Shown: positions 54,601 to 62,807, counted from the stretch's first letter. The stretch is DNA of 64,000 nt from CAXXIC01 sp049315325 (GCA_049315325.1 JBMOKJ010000004.1:245507-309506), one strand, 5' to 3'. Numbers and translations: made by a program. Notes: generated from the sequence alone by a model not told the origin.

Positions 54601-55341
54601 GCAGAAGAAGCTCTCAAACTCTACCGCGATGCAGAGCGCGTGTTGGATCGGCTCATTGCTGATGAAGCTTGTGTGTCAGCAGTTTACGGACATTACGAAG
54701 CTAGTTCGGACGACCGAACCATCTACATCAACTCCGAGAAGGGTGAAGTAAAAGTGCCAGTTTTGCGTCAGCAAGAGAAGGCTGACAGCGATAACCCATA
54801 CTATTCTTTAGCCGATTTTATTGCACCAAAAACTTCTGGTGTGACCGACTATATCGGATGTTTCGGTGTGACAGCTGGAGGAAAAATTGAAGGTTTGATG
54901 AAGGAATACGAAAAGGCAGAAGACGACTTTATGGTTATGTTGGTAAGTTTCTTGTCCGACCGTTTGGCAGAAGCCGGAACGGAAAATTTGCACGAGAAAA
55001 TCCGCAAAGAGTTTTGGGGATATGCTGCAGATGAAAATCTCTCTATCGATGAAATGCTGAAAGTGCGTTTCCGGGGCATTCGTCCAGCAGTAGGTTATCC
55101 GTCGCTGCCCGATCAATCGGTGAACTTTATCCTGAACGATATTGTTAATCTGTCGAGCGCAGGCATTACGTTGACCGAAAATGGAGCAATGTCACCCGCG
55201 GCATCGGTGAGTGGATTCTTTTTCGCACATCCTCAGTCTGATTATTTTATGATTGGAAAGGTAGGCGAGGAGCAACTTATGATGTATGCCAAAGAGACCG
55301 ACCGCTCGCTCGAAGAGGTGAAACGATGGATTAGAAATTAA
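51652..55341 (+). CDS. metH: Cobalamin-dependent methionine synthase
   Basis: It methylates homocysteine from methyltetrahydrofolate using B12. The 1229-residue length is full. The homocysteine/zinc domain (about 1-330) has LDGAMGTMIQQ, LNCSFGARDM and the zinc-binding GGCCGTTPDH. The folate domain (about 350-630) has NIGERCNVAGSRKF. The cap and B12-binding domains follow, with the cobalt-ligand motif DVHDIGKN (His near residue 756) and GGATTSKIH. The activation domain (about 920-1229) has FRGIRPAVGYPSLPDQS, which binds S-adenosylmethionine. All modules of MetH are present. It has its own promoter; no B12 riboswitch was found. Confidence 0.98.
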   Translation: MATKPTIQSILEDRILVLDGAMGTMIQQYKLSEEDYRGTLVSGNRTYKGNNDMLCITKPEVIREIHAKYLMAGADIIETNTFNANSVSMEDYGMQSYVREMNLAATRLALEVAAEFTAKDPSTPRYVAGAIGPTNKTCSMSPDVNNPAYRALTFDALCDSYQEQIEALIEGGVDLLLIETIFDSLNAKVALFAAEKAMKKLEKKVPIMLSVTLSDKGGRTLSGQTMGAFLASVEHADILSVGLNCSFGARDMKPFIKELGEISPYYISAYPNAGLPNRFGEYDESPEIMALQIKEYFEESLVNVIGGCCGTTPDHIATYKSMLQGMTPHAKSAPTKAMRLSGLELLDVKPENNFVNIGERCNVAGSRKFLRLIREENYEEALTIARKQVEDGAQILDVNMDEGMLDAVKEMTTFLNLMMSEPDICCVPIMIDSSKWHVIEEGLKCVQGKCVVNSISLKEGEAQFLEQARLLKSYGAAAVVMAFDEQGQADTFPRRVEICTRAYNLLVNEVKFNPNDIIFDPNVLALATGIEEHATYGIDFLKATEWIKQTLPGAKVSGGLSNLSFSFRGNNYIREAMHSVFLYHAIKVGMDMAIVNPSEAVLYDDIPANVLEAIEDVIFNRRADATERLLDIAEQLKNTSTGEKQVQQDEWRSLPLEDRLIHALQKGIGDHMAEDIAEALTVYAKAVDIIDEPLMKGMNKVGELFGEGKMFLPQVVKTARTMKKAVAILQPVLEAEKVSGTSKAGTVLIATVKGDVHDIGKNIVGVVLSCNNYEMVDLGVMVHLEEIIKKAKEIQPDFIGLSGLITPSLDEMTRVAQAMEAEGFKMPLLIGGATTSKIHTAVKIAPHYTGAPVIHSKDASQTPGKLAQWLNLDTRADYVAKLESEYETLRLSIQKEKPMAPYSEAKERALKLDFSNYTPAKPNNMGTHRIDIPVKELVPYIHWIFFFSSWRLGGKFAKIAELDGCDSCRLAWVNSFPVEDRPKAEEALKLYRDAERVLDRLIADEACVSAVYGHYEASSDDRTIYINSEKGEVKVPVLRQQEKADSDNPYYSLADFIAPKTSGVTDYIGCFGVTAGGKIEGLMKEYEKAEDDFMVMLVSFLSDRLAEAGTENLHEKIRKEFWGYAADENLSIDEMLKVRFRGIRPAVGYPSLPDQSVNFILNDIVNLSSAGITLTENGAMSPAASVSGFFFAHPQSDYFMIGKVGEEQLMMYAKETDRSLEEVKRWIRN

Positions 55342-55438
55342 GGGTTGTCGTTAGTAGAATTTATGTGCATTTTTGAGGATAACAACCTGATTTGCAATTT
55401 TTAAGCTTTTTTTTTAAATCGCTAATATTTGCAAAAAG

Positions 55439-55470
55439 TTATTGTTTTTTAAGAGAGTGTAGTATATTTG
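55439..55470 (+). promoter_or_regulatory. Promoter of the LruC-domain gene
   Basis: TTATTG (55439-55444), an 18-base spacer and TATATTTG (55463-55470) fit the consensus. The leader is about 40 bases. Confidence 0.65.
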
Positions 55471-55516
55471 CATAATATTTTGGTTCTCAGTTTATTACAC
55501 ACATATTTTTTCTACG

Positions 55517-57697
55517 ATGAAACTATCAATAAATCATACGGCAAGACTGAATTACTTCTTGCTAATTTTGGCTTTTTTTGTATCATTTACTGGTTGTAAA
55601 AAGGACGACCAGTTTAGTGGTTCGGATACAGAATCATTTCTCGCTTTTAACTTCGCTACAAAATCTGATATTTCGGTAAAGTTGAACGTGAAAGATTTAT
55701 CGGGTAATTCTGTATCCGGTGTAATGGTACGATTGTATCTCGAAAATCCTTATCAGGAAAAAATTTCTAGTTTGAAACCCGGACTTGTCCCCAACATCAA
55801 AGGGGTAACGGACGCGAATGGATCATTCACCACTTCCATGGCAATACCTACTTATGTCACTAAGTTGTATGCCATTGTAGATGGATACGATAATCCGATG
55901 GTATACGATGTAATCAAAACTGGAATTGTTGAGTCAATTTATCCTAGAGGATTTGCAAAACGATTCTTACAAGCTAGAGCTTACCCAACTGGTTATAACC
56001 CGAAAGTATATGATAATCAGAATAGTAATTATGCTCTAACTGGAGCATGGATATTGGGTAATTACTCAGGGGTGCCAGGAGATGACGATGGAAGACCTTC
56101 TTTTATCGATATTCGTGAATCAATACCTACAGGATTAATTACTCAAATTGGGACTACATTGGCAGAAGTGCCAAACAATATTCCCGATAATCATCCTCAG
56201 TTTATTGATAATTCCAACAAAGCGAATCTGAAATTGGTGGATAATTGCAATGTGTGGATTACGTTTGTGTCTGAAGGGGCAGGTTACCAAAACTGCTTGG
56301 GCTATTTTTACTACAAAACAGCTGATGGAGCACCATCCAGATCTTCGGATTTGTTTAAGAAAATCATCATTTTCCCTAATTCTTCAGCAAGTGGTTCTAA
56401 CGGAGCATTGGTTCAAGGCGATAGAGTTAAACTGATGTTTTGCGATCCAAGTGCCGACCCGAATGTTACAAGTAACTGGACAGACGTTTTTCCTGCCGGA
56501 TATACTGTTGGTTGGTTCTTATCGTCTAATGGCTATGGAGCTTATCCCTCAGGAACACAATTCACCAACTTTGCTTACAACGATCAGGGTTTGTCGCAGT
56601 CGGTGCTTTTGTACAGTGCGGAATACGAAAAAATTGTACTTGGAATAGAAGATATTCGTAGATCGACTGGAGGTGGTTCGGATAACGATTTCAACGATTG
56701 CGTGTTTAATGTTGCTGTGAATCCAATAACTGCGGTCGATATTACCCAATTGAATTCTCTGAATAGTGGTCTGAGTGATTCCGATGGAGATGGAGTAAAC
56801 GATGTTGTTGATGAATATCCGACAGATCCTGAGAGAGCGTTTAATAATTACTACCCTGGTGCGTCAACTTACGGAACATTAGCATTCGAAGATAACTGGC
56901 CAAATAAAGGCGACTACGATTGCAATGACCTTGTTGTGGACTACAGAGTTACTTACGTTACAAATGCAGCAGGAACAGTAAAGGATGTGATTCTGAATAG
57001 CCGCGTTGCAGCAATTGGTGCACTTTATTTAAATGGTTTTGCTTGGGAGCTCAATGCCAACCAAAGTAATGTTGAATCCATAGCAACGACTTATTTGGGC
57101 CCAGGAACTTTGTTGGGTGGCTCTTTGTTTACATTGCATGCCAAAGGTTACGAAACTGGTCAAAATTCAGCCAAAGTGGTTGTTCCGTTTTTTGACAATG
57201 CTTATACTTTGTTTGGCTTTTCAAGCGCAGTATCGAGTTATATTAATGTCAATCCTTTAGCTACACAATACAATCCGGTTTCGATTACTAAGAAAATAAC
57301 CTTTGTGTCACCTGTTACATTGGCATCGTTAGGATCATTGCCATATAATCCGTTCTTGGTGGTCAATCAGAATCGAGGAAAAGAGGTACACAAACCGGGA
57401 CTTCCGGGTACTTCAAAAGCTAATTCGATTTATTATAATACATCTGATGATAAAACGAATCAAAATAATTTGTGGTACGTCGGATTGCAGCGCTATCCTT
57501 GGGTGTTAGATACACCTGTTAAATTTGAGTATCCTGTTGAAGATGAGCGAAATAACCCGACAGATTACAACTTGAGTAAAGGCTACAAACATTATGATAA
57601 TTGGGTGACTAACAACGGTGTATCTTACGCAGATTGGTACTCAACAAATAGCGGCGAGTATAGAAATAATAGCTACATCTATCCGCATAGAAAATAA
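55517..57697 (+). CDS. LruC-domain lipoprotein
   Basis: The protein has 726 residues. A lipoprotein signal ends in FTGC (Cys near residue 27). An Ig/carboxypeptidase-regulatory-like domain (about 55-140) includes LNVKDLSGNSVSGVMVRLYLE. A DUF4114-like segment (about 230-410) ends with GGGSDNDFNDCVFNV. A calcium-type DSDGDGVNDVVDEYP loop lies near 420-434. The LruC/DUF4842 domain follows (YGTLAFEDNWPNKGDYDCNDLVVDYRV to the C-terminus). Known: LruC was named in Leptospira and is found on surface proteins; its function is not established. It is a single-gene unit with its own promoter and terminator. Confidence 0.88.
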   Translation: MKLSINHTARLNYFLLILAFFVSFTGCKKDDQFSGSDTESFLAFNFATKSDISVKLNVKDLSGNSVSGVMVRLYLENPYQEKISSLKPGLVPNIKGVTDANGSFTTSMAIPTYVTKLYAIVDGYDNPMVYDVIKTGIVESIYPRGFAKRFLQARAYPTGYNPKVYDNQNSNYALTGAWILGNYSGVPGDDDGRPSFIDIRESIPTGLITQIGTTLAEVPNNIPDNHPQFIDNSNKANLKLVDNCNVWITFVSEGAGYQNCLGYFYYKTADGAPSRSSDLFKKIIIFPNSSASGSNGALVQGDRVKLMFCDPSADPNVTSNWTDVFPAGYTVGWFLSSNGYGAYPSGTQFTNFAYNDQGLSQSVLLYSAEYEKIVLGIEDIRRSTGGGSDNDFNDCVFNVAVNPITAVDITQLNSLNSGLSDSDGDGVNDVVDEYPTDPERAFNNYYPGASTYGTLAFEDNWPNKGDYDCNDLVVDYRVTYVTNAAGTVKDVILNSRVAAIGALYLNGFAWELNANQSNVESIATTYLGPGTLLGGSLFTLHAKGYETGQNSAKVVVPFFDNAYTLFGFSSAVSSYINVNPLATQYNPVSITKKITFVSPVTLASLGSLPYNPFLVVNQNRGKEVHKPGLPGTSKANSIYYNTSDDKTNQNNLWYVGLQRYPWVLDTPVKFEYPVEDERNNPTDYNLSKGYKHYDNWVTNNGVSYADWYSTNSGEYRNNSYIYPHRK

Positions 57698-57716
57698 GAG
57701 TGGCTTATCACATCAA

Positions 57717-57760
57717 AACGGCTAACTGTCAATGACTTATCATTCAGTTTGCCGTTTTTT
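57717..57760 (+). terminator. Terminator after the LruC gene
   Basis: AACGGCTAACTG (57717-57728) pairs with CAGTTTGCCGTT (57745-57756) with one mismatch, followed by a run of T. Confidence 0.83.
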
Positions 57761-57797
57761 TTTACAAAATATTTAGTCCAAAAACCAACAGAAGATA

Positions 57798-59591
57798 ATG
57801 AGTGATATCATTCGAAAATTAGTGGATTTGTTGCAAAAATATCGCTTCAACCTGTTACTTTATGTTCTTTTTGTAGCAGTTCTGATTTTCGATTTTTTGT
57901 GGTTTTTTGAGATTGTGGAGCGTCCACTTTCGTGGGAATATCCACCTGCAATCATATTTAATGTTTCTACTGCGTTCCTGTTGTCCCTAATCTATTTTGT
58001 GCCGCGACGGTATAAAGGGTTGATATTTATTTATTTAGGTCTTATTACCACTTATCTTGTCGGAAATGCGCTCTATTTCCGCACCTACTATACGATTATT
58101 CCCATCGATTCTTTTACGATGGTTGAGAATCTAAACGGATTGAAGGAGAGTATTTTTTCGTCCTTCAGATGGGCAGATAGCGCGTTTCTGCTTTCTTTTC
58201 TATCGTTGATTGCCACTTATTATCTCTTTCTCAAGGTTCGAATGGTGGCTGAACGAGGTCAACTGCGCCTAAAAACAACGGCAGTCATTTTCTTCCTTAT
58301 CTCTCTTGTAATCGGCAATCAGCTTTATCAAAAAAGAAACGATGTGAGCAATCTGCTTTCGCAAGAAAACGATTTTCGATACGATTTAATTGAAGGAGCA
58401 TCGAGCTACGGCTTTGTGAGTTGCTGGATTTGGCAATCAATCGACTTTTTCAGTGCAGGGAAATCAATCTCAACCGCAGAGCAACATCAAATTGAGAGTT
58501 GGTTGGCGAATCATGCCGAAATGGAGAAAATAGACCCTATGAAAGCTGATTTGAAGCGAAATGTCATCTTGTTGGTCGTCGAATCGCTCGAATCGTTTCC
58601 TATCGAAAAAAAGATAAATGGCATCGAGATTACACCGAATTTGAATCAGTTGTTAAGCGGCGATTCGTGCTTCTTTGCAGATCATGTGGTGCCTCAGGTG
58701 AAAGATGGGCGGTCGAGCGATGCGCAACTCATCATTAACTCTGGATTGTTGCCTCTCAGCTCAGGCGCAACTTGTTTCCGCAACCCGCATAACCGCTATT
58801 TTACCCTTGCAAAAGCCTTGCAATCAAAAGGATATTCAACCACAACTCTGCTTGGAGGTAATGCGTCGTTTTGGAATCAAGGTGTGTTCAATAAAAGTCT
58901 TGGATACGACAAACTTATTTCAATCGATCAATTTCGTTACGACGAAACTTATGAATTCGGATTGACGGATAGTTCCTTTTTTGCTCAATCTATTGAGCAG
59001 CTCAGTGCTTTGCCTAAGCCATTTTTTGCTCAAATGATTACACTGAGTTCGCATGCGCCTTTTACATTGATTGACGGTCGAATCTATCTTCAAACGCCCA
59101 AAGAGTGCCCCAAATACATTGCTGATTATCTGAACGCCATTCACTACGTCGATATTTGCATCGGCCGATTTATATCGGATTTAAAAAAGGCAGGTTTGTT
59201 TCATCAAACAACCATTGTCATTACCGGAGATCATGACGCTTTCAGTCACAAACCGTATTTGCGAAACAGCTGCTGCAAGACGCTATTCGGAGCGCAGAGT
59301 TACAATCCGTTGATTGTGTTGAATGCTTCGGCAAAAGGTCGCTATACGGCTGCAATGGGGCAAATTGATATTTACCCCACGTTGCTCCATCTGCTCGGTG
59401 CAAGCGATTATGCGTGGCACGGATTAGGTTTCTCCATTTTCGATGAAAGAAAGTCAGGATTTGCGATAGATGCTAAGATGAATGTGGTTTCAGACTTGAA
59501 ATCTGTACCGGATTCGATTTTTCAGCAAGCGTTGGACGCTTGGCAAGTCTCTGATTTGATTATCCGCAAAAATTACTTCGACAAAAAATAA
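57798..59591 (+). CDS. LTA-synthase-like membrane enzyme (second copy in window)
   Basis: The protein has 597 residues. Five membrane helices lie at about 15-38, 50-69, 73-97, 127-147 and 158-178. The extracytoplasmic sulfatase-fold domain starts near 252: VILLVVESLES (metal-binding Glu), DGRSSDAQ (nucleophile position, Ser306), and TGDHDAF for the Asp-His metal pair. It resembles phosphoglycerol/phosphoethanolamine transferases more closely than arylsulfatases. It shares only the fold with the protein at 2211-4157; the two are not close paralogues. As in that protein, Ser replaces the Thr of LtaS. Substrate unknown. Confidence 0.88.
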   Translation: MSDIIRKLVDLLQKYRFNLLLYVLFVAVLIFDFLWFFEIVERPLSWEYPPAIIFNVSTAFLLSLIYFVPRRYKGLIFIYLGLITTYLVGNALYFRTYYTIIPIDSFTMVENLNGLKESIFSSFRWADSAFLLSFLSLIATYYLFLKVRMVAERGQLRLKTTAVIFFLISLVIGNQLYQKRNDVSNLLSQENDFRYDLIEGASSYGFVSCWIWQSIDFFSAGKSISTAEQHQIESWLANHAEMEKIDPMKADLKRNVILLVVESLESFPIEKKINGIEITPNLNQLLSGDSCFFADHVVPQVKDGRSSDAQLIINSGLLPLSSGATCFRNPHNRYFTLAKALQSKGYSTTTLLGGNASFWNQGVFNKSLGYDKLISIDQFRYDETYEFGLTDSSFFAQSIEQLSALPKPFFAQMITLSSHAPFTLIDGRIYLQTPKECPKYIADYLNAIHYVDICIGRFISDLKKAGLFHQTTIVITGDHDAFSHKPYLRNSCCKTLFGAQSYNPLIVLNASAKGRYTAAMGQIDIYPTLLHLLGASDYAWHGLGFSIFDERKSGFAIDAKMNVVSDLKSVPDSIFQQALDAWQVSDLIIRKNYFDKK

Positions 59592-59604
59592 CCGTTTCAG
59601 CTGA

Positions 59605-60027
59605 CTAAAACCACAACGACCAAGGGATTCTGCTCAGGATCAAAATCAAACCCGCTCCATAGAAAATGGCGATTTGTTTGAATTTGCGAGCGTCGTTGTC
59701 GGTCTTTTTGTGTTTCGACCATCCAATAGTTATCAACGTGATGGCGAGGATACCAACAAGCGGATGCTCAAGTGATGTTAATCGAAGAATAGCGCTACTC
59801 ATTTGCCCCAATGCACTAAACCCAATAGGCGAGATGAAATACAAGACTAATCCAAAAATAAGTTGTAGATGTGCAAAAGTCATTGCAAAGAGTGATATTT
59901 TGCGATCTCTGACTGAAAATTCTCGTTTTGAATTCATTCCAAATACTGAGTTTGTAACAGCCACAAATAATGAAAGAATCGTAAGCGCTGCCCACCACGA
60001 GTGACCAGCTTGAAGTATTGCGTACAT
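59605..60027 (-). CDS. Conserved four-helix membrane protein (cytochrome b-like)
   Basis: The protein has 140 residues from the ATG at 60027 (MYAILQAGHSWWA); an in-frame start at 60072 would add 15. Four helices are predicted at about 10-30, 46-70, 86-104 and 118-136. Conserved-looking His residues lie in the helices or at their edges (QAGHSWW, FAHLQLIFG, EHPLVGIL). Similar small proteins are widespread in Bacteroidota and are sometimes annotated as cytochrome b; heme binding is not demonstrated. The last residues SRIPWSLWF are typical of the group. It converges with the sulfatase-fold gene. Confidence 0.8.
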   Translation of the reverse strand: MYAILQAGHSWWAALTILSLFVAVTNSVFGMNSKREFSVRDRKISLFAMTFAHLQLIFGLVLYFISPIGFSALGQMSSAILRLTSLEHPLVGILAITLITIGWSKHKKTDNDARKFKQIAIFYGAGLILILSRIPWSLWF

Positions 60028-60103
60028 ATTTAATTTATTTTGATTAATCAGTAAAACAAATGCGCTGAGCAAAAGTTTGAAAAGATCGAGGAAAAACTGC
60101 TGA

Positions 60104-60111
60104 CAAAAATA
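60104..60111 (-). promoter_or_regulatory. -7 box (TATTTTTG) upstream of the four-helix protein
   Basis: This is an exact TAnnTTTG on the minus strand, 76 bases before the preferred ATG at 60027. No -33 partner at the usual distance. Confidence 0.35.
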
Positions 60112-60128
60112 TATGATACTAAATTAGG

Positions 60129-60154
60129 AAAGGAATCCAAAATTAGATTCCTTT
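60129..60154 (-). terminator. Hairpin after glgB
   Basis: AAAGGAATC (60129-60137) and GATTCCTTT (60146-60154) are perfect arms with an 8-base loop. On the minus strand TTTCCTAATTT follows, a weak T-tract, so it is a probable glgB terminator. Confidence 0.5.
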
Positions 60155-60193
60155 CTTGAGGGTTATTAATTTTTCCTAAATATAGGTTGTCAT

Positions 60194-62203
60194 TTATTTC
60201 TTTCTCAGCACCATCGACATTCTCGATGGAATGTAAAGTCGCAACCACCCTTTTTTCTCAGATGCATAGAGCGGGTCGTGTAGCGTGAAATGTTTTAGAT
60301 TGTCGTCCACACGATTAAACCCGCCAAATTGAGCATCATCAGAGTTGAGAACGATTTCGTATTCGCCTTCGGGCACAAGCAATCCGTAGTCGGTAAACGA
60401 CCTGTATGGGTGGAAATTAAAGACAAACAGCAAGTCGGCGCGACGATAGGCGAGGATTTGATCGCTGTCGTTGTCCCACACTTTCAGTATTTCCGTTGAT
60501 TCAAATTTCTTGGTGTTTTTGATTACATCAATCATATTACGGTCGAAATCACCCAAGTAGTGGTATTTCAAATTTTCGTCGTCGAACAAGTTCCATTGGC
60601 GACGGGCGTGTTGGCAAGACCAACCATTACCCTCGCGCGGAAAATCAATCCACTCCGGATGTCCAAACTCATTTCCCATAAAGTTGAGATATCCCCCGTT
60701 GATCGTAGAAGCCGTCACAAGCCGAATGATTTTGTGCAAAGCCAATCCACGATCTACAGTAAACGAAGAGTCTCCGAGTTTCGACATAAACCAATACATA
60801 TCGGCATCGATGAGTCGGAAAATAATTGTTTTATCGCCTACTAGCGCTTGGTCGTGGCTCTCAGCATAACTAATTGTCTTTTCGTCAGCTCTTCTGTTAG
60901 TCAGTTCCCACCAGATAGATGATGGATGCCAGTCGCGATCCTCTTTCTCTTTGATCATCTTAATCCAATAGTCAGGAATTCCCATTGCCATTCGGTAGTC
61001 AAAGCCTATTCCTCCATCTTCCATTTTTGTGGCGAGACCAGGCATTCCGCTCACCTCTTCAGCAATAGTTATGGCTTTTGGATTGACTTCGTGAATCAGA
61101 GCATTGGCAAGTGTGAGGTAGCAAATTGCATTGCCATCCTGACCTCCATTGTAGTAATCGTCGTAGCCACCAAAAGCTTCACCCAATCCATGCGAATAGT
61201 ATAGCATCGACGTTACACCATCGAAACGGTAGCCATCAAACTTAAACTCGTCGAGCCAATATTTACAATTTGATAAAAGAAAATGAATAACTTGATTTTT
61301 CCCATAATCGAAACAGAGTGAATCCCAAGCTGGATGTTCACGTTTGTGGTCACCGTAAAAGTATTGATTGTAAGAGCCGTCAAATCGACCAAGTCCTTCA
61401 AGTTCATTTTTTACAGCATGCGAATGAACAATGTCCATGATCACTGCAATTCCAAGTCGGTGTGCTTCGTCAATCAGCATTTTTAGCTCTTCGGGTGTGC
61501 CGAATCGCGATGAAGGGGCAAAGAAGCTCGAAACGTGATACCCAAACGATCCATAATATGGGTGCTCTTGAATGGCCATAATTTGAATGCAATTGTATCC
61601 AGCTTTGGCGATACGAGGTAGAATTTCTTCGCGAAATTCGTTGTATGTTCCTACTTTTGCCTCTGGTTGTGCCATTCCAATGTGGCATTCGTAAATCAGC
61701 AGGGGGGAGGTCGAAGGCTTGAATGCTTTCTTTTTAAACTTGTAAGGTTTCTCCGGATTCCATATTTGCGAGCAGAATATTTTGGTCTTCTCGTCTTGTA
61801 CTACACGGTTTGCCCACGCTGGGATTCGTTCACCTTGTCCTCCGCCCCAATGCACCGAAAGTTTGTAAAGACTTCCATGCGTTAATCTATCAATAGGTAG
61901 TTTTAGTTCCCAATTCCCATTTGGTAGAGGTCGCAGGGCATAAACACCTTCTTCTTTCCAATTATTGAAATCACCAATCAGATAGATTTGTGTTGCATTG
62001 GGTGCCCATTCTCGAAAAATCCACTCCGACTCTGTACGATGCATCCCGTACCATAAATATCCGCTTGCAAAATCAGAGAGCGATTCCTTTCCATTGTTGG
62101 TCAACTCTTTGATTTTTGATGTCGAATACTCGTATCGACCCAAAATGGCATTTTCGAAAGGTTTTAGCCACGGGTCGTTTTCTATAAGTTTGAGCGTTTT
62201 CAT
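60194..62203 (-). CDS. glgB: 1,4-alpha-glucan branching enzyme
   Basis: It makes alpha-1,6 branches in glycogen. The protein has 669 residues from the ATG at 62203 (MKTLKLIENDPWLKPFENAI), which matches Bacteroides GlgB; in-frame ATGs at 62254 and 62257 would add 17-18 residues. A CBM48 domain covers about 45-130 (FREWAPNATQIYLIGDFNNW). The GH13 barrel has FDGYRFDGVTSMLYY (nucleophile Asp), TIAEEVSGMPG (acid/base Glu) and YAESHDQALVGD (third Asp). The C-terminal beta-domain ends in RLYIPSRMSMVLR. No other glycogen gene is in the window. Confidence 0.96.
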   Translation of the reverse strand: MKTLKLIENDPWLKPFENAILGRYEYSTSKIKELTNNGKESLSDFASGYLWYGMHRTESEWIFREWAPNATQIYLIGDFNNWKEEGVYALRPLPNGNWELKLPIDRLTHGSLYKLSVHWGGGQGERIPAWANRVVQDEKTKIFCSQIWNPEKPYKFKKKAFKPSTSPLLIYECHIGMAQPEAKVGTYNEFREEILPRIAKAGYNCIQIMAIQEHPYYGSFGYHVSSFFAPSSRFGTPEELKMLIDEAHRLGIAVIMDIVHSHAVKNELEGLGRFDGSYNQYFYGDHKREHPAWDSLCFDYGKNQVIHFLLSNCKYWLDEFKFDGYRFDGVTSMLYYSHGLGEAFGGYDDYYNGGQDGNAICYLTLANALIHEVNPKAITIAEEVSGMPGLATKMEDGGIGFDYRMAMGIPDYWIKMIKEKEDRDWHPSSIWWELTNRRADEKTISYAESHDQALVGDKTIIFRLIDADMYWFMSKLGDSSFTVDRGLALHKIIRLVTASTINGGYLNFMGNEFGHPEWIDFPREGNGWSCQHARRQWNLFDDENLKYHYLGDFDRNMIDVIKNTKKFESTEILKVWDNDSDQILAYRRADLLFVFNFHPYRSFTDYGLLVPEGEYEIVLNSDDAQFGGFNRVDDNLKHFTLHDPLYASEKKGWLRLYIPSRMSMVLRKK

Positions 62204-62276
62204 TTTGTGGTTGTGATTTAGTGAAAAAGCAGGATTTGGATAATTCTGATTCATCAATTTCCAAATATCTTCTAGA

Positions 62277-62284
62277 CAAAAATA
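62277..62284 (-). promoter_or_regulatory. -7 box (TATTTTTG) upstream of glgB
   Basis: This is an exact TAnnTTTG on the minus strand. Initiation near 62270 leaves a leader of about 65 bases to the ATG at 62203, or about 12 to the ATG at 62257. No TTG at the usual -33 distance. Confidence 0.42.
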
Positions 62285-62415
62285 GTATTTTTTTTCAACG
62301 AATAGAGGAATTATTCAAAAAACAGGGATAAACTTCATCTTTCGGTAGACGAATCTGATTCTATTTGCTTTGAAACTGTGAGGAATTATTTTTAACAAAA
62401 AAATGAGAATCTCTC

Positions 62416-62446
62416 TTTGCAAATTCGAAAAGTCGGTGTATATTTG
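62416..62446 (+). promoter_or_regulatory. Promoter of the tRNA-Gly/Leu/Leu cluster
   Basis: TTTG (62416-62419), a 19-base spacer and TATATTTG (62439-62446) form a textbook Bacteroidota promoter. Initiation near 62453 lies only about 6 bases before the first tRNA. Confidence 0.72.
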
Positions 62447-62458
62447 CACTCGCAAAAT

Positions 62459-62531
62459 GCGAAAGTAGCTCAGTTGGTAGAGCATGACCTTGCCAAGGTC
62501 AGGGTCGCGGGTTCGAGTCCCGTCTTTCGCT
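62459..62531 (+). tRNA. tRNA-Gly (anticodon GCC)
   Basis: The gene spans 73 bases without encoded CCA. The acceptor arms are GCGAAAG and CTTTCGC (7 pairs), discriminator T. D-arm with AGCTCAGTTGGTAGAGC, anticodon loop TTGCCAA in the stem GACC(T)/(A)GGTC, and T-arm with GGTTCGAGTCC. The U73 discriminator is normal for glycine. Confidence 0.97.
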
Positions 62532-62533
62532 CT

Positions 62534-62562
62534 AAATTGCAACGGTGGTTGCAATTTTTTTG
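62534..62562 (+). terminator. Hairpin with T-run between tRNA-Gly and tRNA-Leu
   Basis: AAATTGCAAC (62534-62543) pairs perfectly with GTTGCAATTT (62548-62557) around a 4-base loop, with T residues to 62562. It starts 3 bases after the tRNA-Gly end, so the tRNA-Leu genes depend on read-through or on another promoter. Confidence 0.75.
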
Positions 62563-62572
62563 TTTTATGATT

Positions 62573-62656
62573 GCCCAGATGGCGGAATTGGTAGACGCGT
62601 TAGTTTCAGGGACTAGTGTATGTAAGTACGTGCAGGTTCGAGTCCTGTTCTGGGCA
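62573..62656 (+). tRNA. tRNA-Leu (anticodon CAG)
   Basis: The gene spans 84 bases with a long variable arm (class II tRNA). Acceptor arms GCCCAGA and TCTGGGC, discriminator A. Anticodon stem TTAGT/ACTAG with loop TTCAGGG gives CAG (reads CUG). The variable arm pairs GTATGTAAGTACG. T-loop TTCGAGT is normal. Confidence 0.95.
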
Positions 62657-62677
62657 CATCGAGGCAATCATATTTAC

Positions 62678-62761
62678 ACCCAGGTGGCGAAATTGGTAGA
62701 CGCGCTACTTTGAGGGGGTAGTGGCCGAAAGGTTGTGTGAGTTCGAATCTCATCCTGGGTA
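62678..62761 (+). tRNA. tRNA-Leu (anticodon GAG)
   Basis: The gene spans 84 bases, class II. Acceptor arms ACCCAGG and CCTGGGT, discriminator A. Anticodon stem CTACT/GGTAG with loop TTGAGGG gives GAG (reads CUC/CUU). The variable arm is GGCCGAAAGGTTGT. It lies 21 bases after the other tRNA-Leu and is similar to it in the D-arm, suggesting an old tandem duplication. Confidence 0.95.
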
Positions 62762-62772
62762 CAATAAGTAAG

Positions 62773-62807
62773 AACGCTGTAAGCATTTGCTTATAGCGTT
62801 TTTTTTA
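62773..62807 (+). terminator. Terminator after the tRNA cluster
   Basis: AACGCTGTAAGC (62773-62784) pairs with GCTTATAGCGTT (62789-62800) with one G-T pair and is followed by seven T. Between it and the RRM gene at 63026 nothing further was recognised. Confidence 0.87.

Noticed and set aside
60198..62257. Type IX sorting motif suggested by NYPNPAF near the upstream glgB start
   Set aside because: These residues lie before the likely ATG at 62203, at the wrong end of the protein, and are probably untranslated leader.
62417..62713. Open frame running through the tRNA cluster
   Set aside because: It translates tRNA-Gly and tRNA-Leu (for example the AQLVEHDLAKVRVAGSSPV pattern), a known artefact of reading tRNAs as protein.
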